A DNA stretch of 42,306 nt, from contig VGES01000032.1 in assembly GCA_016869765.1 (NCBI GenBank), positions 1 through 42,306 on the forward strand, written 5' to 3'. Below the pieces are notes generated by a model. That model searched no databases and had not been told where the DNA came from. It saw only the letters and a list, made by a program, of their open reading frames with translations. The first letter of the stretch is position 1. Each line of letters opens with the position of its first letter. This document shows positions 1-6,922 of this stretch, in pieces. This stretch comes from Alphaproteobacteria bacterium (GTDB lineage Bacteria > Pseudomonadota > Alphaproteobacteria > SHVP01). A program made the position numbers and the translations under genes.

Positions 1-2
1 GT

Positions 3-239
3 CTCCGTCGACGCGACGTGAGGGAATGGCGTCGCACGCATTCGACGGAAGAACCGGGTCCCTACGCCCAATGGTTCGAGGATCCGGCCACCCTCGCCAT
101 CGCCGCGGCCTCGGCCATATTCCTGCTCGCTCAGGCCGCCAAGGCCCTCGGCAAGGTTGCGGCGATCGCCGCGGCAAGCGTCGCAATCGCAGTCTTGGCC
201 GCGGTCGTGCACCGCGGCATGCTGACGATGCTGGCCTAG
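3..239 (+). CDS. C-terminal part of a small membrane protein, truncated by the window edge
   Basis: The frame is open to the first base of the window, so the true start may lie outside it. The first in-window start candidate is GTG at 18. The visible 73-79 residues have a basic N-terminal part followed by two alanine-rich hydrophobic stretches (about residues 27-43 and 46-65 counted from the GTG), which suggests one membrane hairpin. I do not recognise a family. It ends nine bases before the next gene, so the two may be co-transcribed. Confidence 0.45.
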   Translation, partial: LRRRDVREWRRTHSTEEPGPYAQWFEDPATLAIAAASAIFLLAQAAKALGKVAAIAAASVAIAVLAAVVHRGMLTMLA

Positions 240-248
240 GTCGGTGTC

Positions 249-1412
249 GTGACGCCGCAGGAGTTCGTCGACCTCGTTCGTCAGCACGAGCGATTCGTGC
301 GGCGGCTCGACGGTGGTCGGCGAGCCGATCTGCGGCATTCCGACCTCTCGGGTCTTTCGCTCCAGAATCTCATTTTGCAGGACGCCAAGCTGGCGGGGAC
401 CAATTTCCGCCAGTGCCGGTTGATCGGCGCCGATTTTCGCTATTCCGATCTGTTCGGCGCCGACTTCACGGGAGCAGACCTGACGAGCGCCGACTTCCAC
501 CGCGCTGATCTTCGTGGGGTATGCTTTCGCGGCGCCACCCTGCGCGACGCCAATATGACGGATTCCGATCTTCGGCCGGGCTCGCTCCTCTTCTCACAGC
601 ACCGCCAATTGGGTGACGACTTCCGTCGCTACACCTCCGAACAGTTGACCGGGCGGCCGGCAGACCTGAGCGGCGCAGATCTTCGGCGCGCCAACTTGCG
701 GTCGGCCAAGATGAAAGAGGCCAACCTGGTCGGTGCCAATTTGGCACGCGCCAACCTCGACTTCACGCAACTCGACCGTGCCAACCTGCGCGGCGCCGTT
801 CTTGCAGAGGTCCGGTTGACGTCGGCGAGCCTGACAGGCGCCCACTTCAGCACGACCAGCGCCAGTCTCCCGATCGAGATTCAGGAGGTCTTGCGCAACC
901 ATGCCCTCTGGGTGGATTCGAACGGATCCCGAGGCCAACGCGCGGCGTTCGCCGGGTACAATCTCGCGGGCGTTGACTTCTCCCAGGGTTACTTGAGTGG
1001 GGCAGACTTTTCGAGGGCCAACCTCGAGGGGGCGTCGTTCGCGTTTGCCGAACTGCGCTTGGCCAATTTTTCCCAGGCCAAACTGGTCGGAGCCAGTCTG
1101 CGGTTGGCCGACCTCTCGGGCGCCAATCTGGCTGGGGCCAACTTGGGCGGCGCGAATTTGACGAGCGCGAAAGTGGGCGTCGTCGAGGTCAAGGATACGA
1201 CCGGTCCGACCGGCCGCAACGTGCAGACTGATCTTTCCAATGCCGACCTGACGGACGCCAAGATTTCTCATGTCGATTGGCGTCAAGCCATATTGACCGG
1301 GGCCCGGATGCCCAAGGTTCCCGATCAGGACGCCGAGGCCGCGCCGTCGCCACGTCCGGCCGCGGCTCCGTCTGCGGCGCGCCCCGCCCCGGATTCGCCC
1401 ACCGTGCCCTGA
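249..1412 (+). CDS. Pentapeptide-repeat protein
   Basis: This 387-residue protein carries many A(D/N)LXX-type pentapeptides in two blocks, about residues 25-190 and 235-350. Examples are GADFTGADLTSADF and GANLAGANLGGANL. Such repeats fold into a right-handed quadrilateral beta-helix. An interruption at about 190-235 (DSNGSRGQRAAF) may be a loop between two helix segments. The C-terminus is a proline/alanine-rich tail. There is no signal peptide, so it is probably cytosolic. Some members mimic DNA and protect gyrase, but nothing here shows that this one does. The start is GTG at 249 and no better in-frame ATG lies upstream. Confidence 0.9.
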   Translation: MTPQEFVDLVRQHERFVRRLDGGRRADLRHSDLSGLSLQNLILQDAKLAGTNFRQCRLIGADFRYSDLFGADFTGADLTSADFHRADLRGVCFRGATLRDANMTDSDLRPGSLLFSQHRQLGDDFRRYTSEQLTGRPADLSGADLRRANLRSAKMKEANLVGANLARANLDFTQLDRANLRGAVLAEVRLTSASLTGAHFSTTSASLPIEIQEVLRNHALWVDSNGSRGQRAAFAGYNLAGVDFSQGYLSGADFSRANLEGASFAFAELRLANFSQAKLVGASLRLADLSGANLAGANLGGANLTSAKVGVVEVKDTTGPTGRNVQTDLSNADLTDAKISHVDWRQAILTGARMPKVPDQDAEAAPSPRPAAAPSAARPAPDSPTVP

Positions 1413-1558
1413 CGGTTTCCCAAGCCGCTTGATTTGGCCATACTCGCCGCCCTCGGGAGGCAATATGGCCGGAATGATCGAAACCCATCGCAGTTGCGTG
1501 CGGCTCTGGGAGTGCGATGAGATGGGGCATCTCAACGTGACGTATTACATGTCGCGGT

Positions 1559-1678
1559 TCAGCGATGCCGGAGTCTATCGCCAGCGAAAACTCGTACGGC
1601 CGCCGCGAAGTCTAGCTAGTCTAGCCCGCGTTCGGCGAGCACCTTGTGCCTCTTGGTCTCGTTCCATTCGAGAATCAT
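1559..1678 (-). pseudogene. brnT: brnT toxin remnant with an in-frame stop and lost C-terminus
   Basis: Read on the reverse strand from ATG 1678-1676, the product starts MILEWNETKRHKVLAERGLD, then hits TAG (1618-1616), then continues LDFAAAVRVFAGDRLRHR to a TGA at 1561-1559. BrnT ribonuclease toxins start with the pattern xxxxWDxxKxxxNxxKHGLDF. This sequence aligns to it without gaps if nine bases are removed, because the LD codons (CTAGAC) occur twice with the TAG between them. The last two thirds of the toxin are missing: homology ends where the thioesterase fragment ends. No BrnA antitoxin gene is present. This is a dead toxin fragment, too short and broken to appear as an ordinary open reading frame. 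Confidence 0.65.
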
Positions 1679-1918
1679 TATTGTAGATACAATAAATCGG
1701 TGTGGGCAAGCGCGGGGCGCCGCAAACTCCTATGGGCGGTTCTGGCGCGTTTCGTCGTTACAAAACGTTACGGAGCCGAGACGCGCTGGATACGGCCGAC
1801 CACTACCTTCTTGGCAGCAACAACCCCGGAGGAATGCATGACCGAGACCCCGGAGACCCCAAGCCCAGCCGCCGCCGTTGGTTGCACTACGGCGTTGCCG
1901 CCCTGGCTGGCGCTGCGA
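1574..1918. other. Foreign insert within the thioesterase gene
   Basis: This block lies between the two thioesterase halves. It holds the left-facing brnT remnant, an AT-richer promoter-like stretch (1679-1700), and a right-facing gene start with a good Shine-Dalgarno (GGAGG at 1828-1832). I see no transposase. No clear terminal inverted repeat or target duplication is visible at the junctions, which are placed only to within about 10 bp by loss of protein homology. Confidence 0.5.
1680..1693. promoter_or_regulatory. Operator-like palindrome upstream of the brnT remnant
   Basis: The sequence ATTGTA-GA-TACAAT is a perfect 6-bp inverted repeat ending one base before the brnT ATG. Its AT-richness stands out from the GC-rich surroundings. 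Ribbon-helix-helix antitoxins such as BrnA repress their own operon by binding short TGTA/TACA-type palindromes at this position, so it is plausibly a relic BrnA operator. The role is inferred from position and symmetry. Confidence 0.4.
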
Positions 1919-2208
1919 CGACCATGAAGGAAACGGGAGCCGGCATGGCCGCGCTCGAACACAAGATCCTGTACAAACGGGAACTCATGTCAGGCGACTT
2001 GATTCGAATCGACTCCGGCATCGTTGAGATCGGGAACAAAACACTGCAGTTCCTGCATCGGCTCCTCCACGCGAGTTCCGGCGAACTGGCCGCCAGCCTC
2101 GAAGGCGTGACGGTCCACTTCGATCGCGGTGCGCGGCGTTCGACGCCGCTTCCCGATTCCCTGCGCCGACAGGCCGAGCAGTTCCTCGTGGCGCGCGACA
2201 CCATCTGA
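1834..2208 (+). CDS. Chimeric reading frame: Tat-like N-terminus joined to thioesterase C-half
   Basis: From ATG 1834 the frame encodes 124 residues. The first 30 contain SRRRWLHYGVAALAGAA, which looks like a twin-arginine signal peptide (S-R-R-x-W-L plus a hydrophobic core). The rest is the C-terminal half of the hotdog thioesterase. The strong GGAGG (1828-1832) is better spaced for the ATG at 1838, which is in a different frame and opens a 29-codon peptide (MTETPETPSP...), so the signal may belong to a frameshifted gene start that arrived with the insert. Whether any product is made is unknown. A half hotdog domain lacking its first helix is unlikely to be active. Confidence 0.35.
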   Translation: MHDRDPGDPKPSRRRWLHYGVAALAGAATTMKETGAGMAALEHKILYKRELMSGDLIRIDSGIVEIGNKTLQFLHRLLHASSGELAASLEGVTVHFDRGARRSTPLPDSLRRQAEQFLVARDTI

Positions 2209-2231
2209 CCATCCAATCCGCGAGGGACGTG

Positions 2232-3017
2232 ATGACGATCCGACGTGGCTACGTCGATACTCCGATGGGGCAAGTCCATTTTCGTCAAGCGGGCGATCGG
2301 GGTCCGCCGATGTTCTTCTTCCATCAGACTCCTCTTTCGTCGCGCCAGTACGAGCGCGCGCTGCCCCATCTCGGGCGCTTCTGCCGCGCTTTTGCGATGG
2401 ACACGCCGGGCTACGGTTTGTCGGACGGACCGTCGTCGCCGCCCATGGTCACCGATTATGCGGCCCAGCTCATTGCCGCGATCGACGCGCTCGGGATCGG
2501 CAAGTTTGCTGTCGGTGGTTTCGCTACAGGTTCCTGTGTCGCGCTCGCGATCGCCGGGCAGGCCGGCCCGCGGATCACGCACGGCGTGTTCTCGGGCATG
2601 CCGGTTCTGACGGAGGAACGGATGAAGCACTATGCGGACCGGTTGGGGGTGCCCAAGGTCGAGCGCGACGGATCACATCTCAAGCAGGTTTGGGACAGTC
2701 GCGTCGACAACTACGGCGGCGACGAGGAACTCGACCAAATCCAGATGGCGGTCGCGCAGACCGTCCTTATATATGAGCGCATGCACTGGGGGTTGTTGGC
2801 GGTTGGCAAGTTCGACTTGCGCCCAATTCTTCAATCCCTGGAGATTCCGACACTGTTCCTCATGGCGGAACACGACAAACTGGTGCCGGAAAACCGGATC
2901 GCCGCCTCCCTGGTCAAAGGCTCGCGCACCGTGAGCATCCCGGGGGGGCGACCACAGGTCTGTTGGACGATGCCGGAACGCTACGCAAGTCTGGTGAAGG
3001 AGTTTCTCGATGCGTAG
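2232..3017 (+). CDS. Alpha/beta-hydrolase-fold protein lacking canonical nucleophile
   Basis: This 261-residue protein has the order of an alpha/beta hydrolase: MFFFHQTPLSS (oxyanion-hole HQ region), DTPGYGLSD, the nucleophile elbow, and a late LMAEHDKLVPENR acid loop. The elbow reads GGFATGS, with alanine where the G-x-S-x-G serine should be. The usual late histidine loop (GGH) reads GGRPQVCW. The acid (Asp in AEHD) is kept. It may be non-hydrolytic, or belong to the GxHxG-like subset whose activity is unclear. ATG 2232 follows GAGGG at 2223-2226; a GTG at 2229 is an alternative. The end overlaps the next gene by eight bases, so the two are coupled. Confidence 0.85.
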   Translation: MTIRRGYVDTPMGQVHFRQAGDRGPPMFFFHQTPLSSRQYERALPHLGRFCRAFAMDTPGYGLSDGPSSPPMVTDYAAQLIAAIDALGIGKFAVGGFATGSCVALAIAGQAGPRITHGVFSGMPVLTEERMKHYADRLGVPKVERDGSHLKQVWDSRVDNYGGDEELDQIQMAVAQTVLIYERMHWGLLAVGKFDLRPILQSLEIPTLFLMAEHDKLVPENRIAASLVKGSRTVSIPGGRPQVCWTMPERYASLVKEFLDA

Positions 3018-5250
3018 GCTGATTGGGTCACTGCTGACGGCGATCGGTCTCGGCGCGTGCGGGATCTTGGCGCCGTTGCCGCCGCCGGCAAACCTCGATC
3101 AGCGCCTTTCGGCGTTGCCCACGCAGGGCATGCCTTTGCGTGCGCCGGTGACCATCCGATGGGACGACCATCAGATTCCGTTCATCGAAGCTGAGCATGA
3201 CGACGATCTCGCCTTTGCCATCGGTATCGTCCAGGCGCATCTCCGGTTGGGGTTGATGGAATTCCTGCGGCACGCCTCGCAGGGTCGGCTGGCCGAAATC
3301 GGTGGGCCGCTGGTCGCCGATATCGACCACGCTCTGAGAATCGTCGACTTCGGCAAGGCTGCACCCGAGATCGTCCGCAACATGCCGGAGGACACGCGGC
3401 GTTGGCTCGATCACTTCGTCCGCGGCGTGAATTTCTATGTGGCCCACAGCCGCGAGCTTCCACACGAGTACAAGGTGATGGGGATCGAACCGGCGCCATG
3501 GACGGCGGAAGACGTGATCACTGCCGGACGCCTTGCCTCCGCGGACGTCAACTGGTTCATCTGGTTTTCGTTGCTCAAGCAGCGTAAGCGCGAAGATTGG
3601 CCACGCTTGTGGGCGCAACTGGTCGCGGAAGGTTCGGCCTCGTTCCCGAGCTACGCCGCCGATCGCAGTTCCCGTCAGGCGCTGTTCCAAGACCTCCTGG
3701 GCGGCTTTTCGCGATCGGGCAGCAACTCTGTGGCGGTGGCGGGCTGGCGTTCGGCGAGCGGCAGCGCCTTGCTGGCGAGTGATCCGCACCTCGGCGTCTC
3801 CCAGCCGAACTTGTGGATCATCATCGGCTATCGTTCGCCGTCCTATCACGCGGTCGGCCTCATGCCGCCAGCACTTCCTTTCATTGCACTGGGGCGAAAC
3901 CCCGACGTTGCGTGGGGCGGTACCAACTTGAGGGCCGCGAGCAGCGACCTTTTCGATCTCAGTGGTCAGAACGGTGATGTGTTTCGTGAGCGCGTGGAGC
4001 AGATCAAGGTCCGTTGGTGGTTCGACCGTACCGAAAAAATCCGGGAAACGCCCCACGGTCCGGTGATCTCCGATGCCGGCCTCCTGGATCTCGGTCCCGG
4101 TGGTCCGTTCGCGCTCCGTTGGGTGGGGCACGACGCGAGCGACGAATTGACGGCCATGTTGGGGGTGAGCCGGGCGCGCAATTGGGAGCAGTTCCGAACG
4201 GCGCTCGAACCGTTTGCCGTGTCCGCCCAGAACATGGTGTACGCCGATCGCCATGGGAACATCGGGCTCCATTTGGCCGCGCGACTACCGAAACGGCCGG
4301 CGTCAACGCCGTCGGACGCGGTGCTGCCCCCCGACGCGTTGCGCCATTGGCAAAACCAGGTGAACGGGCGCGTATTGCCGTCGAGTTACAATCCACCGGC
4401 CGGCCTGCTCGCCACCGGAAACAACCGTGGTGCGGAGTCGCCGGTTCCTGTCGGTTACTTCTTCTCGCCGAACGACCGGGTGGTCCGCATGGGCGAGCTG
4501 CTGCGCGACAACCAGCGGGTGACGCTGCAGGATCTGGCGATCCTCCAGCGGGACGTGCGCGAAGAGTCCTCGGTCCTCGTGCGCGACGCTATCGTGGCGC
4601 GAGTCGATCCGGCGTGGCTCAGCCCCGACGAGCAGCTGATCATCGAGGAACTGCGGCGGTGGGACGGTCGTTACGAGACCGATTCGAAGGAAGCGGTCAC
4701 GTTCATGGCCTTCGCCACGGTCTTTGCCAGCCGGTTCCTCACCGCCGAGCAGCTGGCCGCCTACGAGGCCGCGGGTCGATTGGGCACGTTGCTCGCCAAG
4801 GACATCGCTGTGGCGCCAGCGGCATCGTTGCGCCAGCCGATGAAGGAAGCGGCGGCGGCCGCGAAACAGCGACGGGGGAAATTCGCCACCTGGGGCGACA
4901 TGCATCGCCTCTCCCTCTCCCATACGCTCGGCATGATCCCGGTCCTCGGGCGGCGTTTCGTGTTCGGCGACATTCCCGTGGCGGGCAGCAGCCAGACCAT
5001 CAACAAGACGGCGCATGCGTTGACCGATCGCCGTCATACGACACGCTATGGCTCGAATGCTCGTCACATCTCCGACCTCGCCAACCCCGACGAGAATTAC
5101 TTCGTGTTGCTCGGCGGACAGGACGGTTGGATGTCCAGCTCGACGTTTCTCGACCAAGTTCCGCTTTGGCAGCGGGGCGAATACGTCAAAGTCCCGCTCG
5201 ATCCCGATCGCGCGCCCAGCTTCCGCCATCGAACGGTCCTGAGACCCTAG
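3010..5250 (+). CDS. Penicillin-acylase-family (S45) Ntn hydrolase, lipoprotein
   Basis: This 746-residue N-acyl-amide hydrolase is of the penicillin amidase/acyl-homoserine-lactone acylase family. A short signal ends in the lipobox LGAC (Cys17), which predicts attachment to the periplasmic face of a membrane. An alpha-chain region runs to about residue 237. The autoprocessing site is G237-S238-N-S, where Ser238 would become the N-terminal nucleophile of the beta chain. The downstream motifs SGSALLASDPHLG and FIALGRNPDVAWGGTNLRA are typical of the family. The length matches full-size acylases. Substrates in this family are N-acyl amides (beta-lactams, acyl-homoserine lactones, lipoamino acids), and which one applies here is unknown. 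It lies between the hydrolase-fold gene (8-bp overlap) and GH3 (6-bp gap). Confidence 0.9.
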   Translation: MRRLIGSLLTAIGLGACGILAPLPPPANLDQRLSALPTQGMPLRAPVTIRWDDHQIPFIEAEHDDDLAFAIGIVQAHLRLGLMEFLRHASQGRLAEIGGPLVADIDHALRIVDFGKAAPEIVRNMPEDTRRWLDHFVRGVNFYVAHSRELPHEYKVMGIEPAPWTAEDVITAGRLASADVNWFIWFSLLKQRKREDWPRLWAQLVAEGSASFPSYAADRSSRQALFQDLLGGFSRSGSNSVAVAGWRSASGSALLASDPHLGVSQPNLWIIIGYRSPSYHAVGLMPPALPFIALGRNPDVAWGGTNLRAASSDLFDLSGQNGDVFRERVEQIKVRWWFDRTEKIRETPHGPVISDAGLLDLGPGGPFALRWVGHDASDELTAMLGVSRARNWEQFRTALEPFAVSAQNMVYADRHGNIGLHLAARLPKRPASTPSDAVLPPDALRHWQNQVNGRVLPSSYNPPAGLLATGNNRGAESPVPVGYFFSPNDRVVRMGELLRDNQRVTLQDLAILQRDVREESSVLVRDAIVARVDPAWLSPDEQLIIEELRRWDGRYETDSKEAVTFMAFATVFASRFLTAEQLAAYEAAGRLGTLLAKDIAVAPAASLRQPMKEAAAAAKQRRGKFATWGDMHRLSLSHTLGMIPVLGRRFVFGDIPVAGSSQTINKTAHALTDRRHTTRYGSNARHISDLANPDENYFVLLGGQDGWMSSSTFLDQVPLWQRGEYVKVPLDPDRAPSFRHRTVLRP

Positions 5251-5256
5251 TTCGAC

Positions 5257-6792
5257 ATGTTCGATGCCACCCCGTTGTTGCGTCGATATGCGGGGCGGCG
5301 CCTGGGTGCGTTGTCGCGGCACGATCCGATCGTCGAGCAGCGGCGCGTGTTGGAGCGATTGGTCGCCCGCGCGCGGTTCACGCAATTTGGTCGCGACCAT
5401 CGGTTCGAAGCGATTCGGACCGTCGCCGACTACCAGCAGCAAGTACCGCTGCGTCGCTATGAAGACTTCTGGCGCGACTATTGGCAGTCCGCATTTCCTG
5501 TTCTGCGCGACGTGACGTGGCCCGGGCTTATCCCGTTCTTCGCCTTGAGCTCGGGTACGACCAGCGGTACCACCAAGTACATCCCGTGCTCCGCCGCGAT
5601 GAACCGCAGCAACACGCGGGCCGGTGCCGACCTTCTCGCGTACCATCTGCAGGCGCGCCCCGATTCGCGTGTCCTCGGCGGCCTGTCCTTCATGCTGGGA
5701 GGCAGCACCGACCTCACCACCCTGGCGGACGGGGTACAAGCCGGAGACTTGAGTGGCATCGCGGTGCGCGTCATGCCCTGGTGGGCGCGCCGTCGCTACT
5801 TTCCGCCGGAGTCGCTCGCGCTACTCAGCGATTGGGAACGCAAGGTCGCATTGCTGGCGGAGCGTTCCCGGGGCCTCGATATTCGTATGATCGGTGGTAC
5901 GCCGAGCTGGCTTCTCATTTACTTCGATCGCTTGGCTTCCGGCCGCAAGGACGCGAGGCTGGTGGACTACTTTCCAAACCTCGAACTCTTGGTTCATGGC
6001 GGCGTCAATTTCGCGCCCTATCGTGGTCTCTTCGAACGTTGGTTGGCTGGCTCACAAGCGCTGCTGCGCGAGGTCTACCCGGCGAGCGAAGGTTTCGTCG
6101 CAGCAGCGGATCGCGGGCCGGGCGAAGGGCTGCGTTTGTTCGTCGATAACGGCCTGTTCTTCGAATTCGTTCCGATCGACGAACTGGACTCGCCGCAGCC
6201 GAGCCGCCACTGGCTAGGGACGATCGAAACCGGCGTCGAGTATGCGGTCGTGATCACGACGTGTGCCGGGCTGTGGTCCTACCTCGTCGGCGACACCGTT
6301 CGTTTTGTCGAGCAACGGCCTCCCCGACTGCTGGTCACCGGACGAACCGCCTACATGCTTTCGGCCTTCGGCGAGCACCTCACCGATGCCGAGATCGAGT
6401 CGGCCATGGCGGCGGCGGCGGATCAGGAGCAGCTTGCCGTCGTCGACTTCACGGTGGGTCCGGTGTTTCCGGACGGTCCGGGTGATCTCGGTGGTCATCT
6501 TTACATGGTGGAGTTCGCCGACGAGCCGGACGGCGAACGTCTGGCGCGCTTCGCTGCAGCGCTCGATGCCGCGTTGATGCGATCGAACGACGACTATCGA
6601 GCGCATCGCGCCGACGGATTCGGTCTGAGGGGACCGCGGGTGCAGGCCCTGGCGCCCGGGGCTTTCGCGGCGTGGATGAAGGCGCAAGGCCGCCTCGGTG
6701 GTCAGAACAAAGTGCCGCGCGTGCTCGTCGATCCGGATCGTTTCAAGGCTCTTCGCGCGGGCCTCGCGTCGTTCGTTCGAGGTCAGTCGTGA
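5257..6792 (+). CDS. GH3-family acyl-acid adenylating enzyme
   Basis: This 511-residue protein matches the GH3 'auxin-responsive promoter' family of the acyl-adenylate superfamily. In plants these enzymes activate an acyl acid with ATP and join it to an amino acid. Motifs in order are the phosphate-binding SSGTTSGTTK (98-107), YPASEG (274-279, matching plant Y-x-A-S-E) and GLWSYLVGDTVRF (338-350, with the ATP-ribose Asp at 346). A C-terminal domain follows. There is no signal peptide, so it is cytosolic. The start is only 6 bases after the acylase stop, so it is almost certainly co-transcribed. Bacterial GH3 substrates are largely unknown. Pairing with an amide hydrolase hints at N-acyl amino acid or similar conjugates, which is inference. 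Confidence 0.88.
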   Translation: MFDATPLLRRYAGRRLGALSRHDPIVEQRRVLERLVARARFTQFGRDHRFEAIRTVADYQQQVPLRRYEDFWRDYWQSAFPVLRDVTWPGLIPFFALSSGTTSGTTKYIPCSAAMNRSNTRAGADLLAYHLQARPDSRVLGGLSFMLGGSTDLTTLADGVQAGDLSGIAVRVMPWWARRRYFPPESLALLSDWERKVALLAERSRGLDIRMIGGTPSWLLIYFDRLASGRKDARLVDYFPNLELLVHGGVNFAPYRGLFERWLAGSQALLREVYPASEGFVAAADRGPGEGLRLFVDNGLFFEFVPIDELDSPQPSRHWLGTIETGVEYAVVITTCAGLWSYLVGDTVRFVEQRPPRLLVTGRTAYMLSAFGEHLTDAEIESAMAAAADQEQLAVVDFTVGPVFPDGPGDLGGHLYMVEFADEPDGERLARFAAALDAALMRSNDDYRAHRADGFGLRGPRVQALAPGAFAAWMKAQGRLGGQNKVPRVLVDPDRFKALRAGLASFVRGQS

Positions 6793-6922
6793 GTGCAGGC
6801 AATTTCGGACGCGAAACCGGGGCGCTGAATCGTGACCGTCGCGGGCGACTGGGCGATGATCGGTATCCGCGAGGGCTGGGCTCGGGTAAAGACGCGGAGC
6901 GAACCTCCACGGCCATGCGCAC

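Larger units (their letters stand above)
1465..2208 (+). pseudogene. Acyl-CoA thioesterase (hotdog fold) split by inserted DNA
   Basis: The first 36 codons from ATG 1465 read as the N-terminus of a 4HBT/FadM-like thioesterase, with the motif WECDEMGHLNVTYYMSRFSDA (catalytic Asp in the first helix region). Homology stops near 1573. The C-terminal half resumes near 1919 in another frame: MKETGAGMAALEHKILYKRE, then GDLIRI, LHASSGELAASLEGVTVHFD and a final RRSTPLPD segment, stopping at 2208. Together the halves give about 130 residues, near the family's usual length. The roughly 345 bp between them contains a brnT remnant and an unrelated gene start. The original enzyme is therefore broken. The C-terminal half is still open as a chimeric reading frame from 1834. 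Family assignment is by eye from both halves. Confidence 0.75.

Noticed and set aside
1579-1912. A 7-bp inverted repeat (CGCCAGC at 1579-1585, GCTGGCG at 1906-1912) near the insert ends
   Set aside because: Too short and too common in GC-rich DNA to call a terminal repeat, and no target duplication accompanies it.
1465-2208. A working toxin-antitoxin module
   Set aside because: The toxin has an in-frame stop, its C-terminal two thirds are missing and no antitoxin gene is present.
4303-5739. A 478-codon reverse frame
   Set aside because: It lies opposite the acylase and GH3 genes, whose motifs are clear. Long antisense frames are common at this GC content, and the translation shows no domain.
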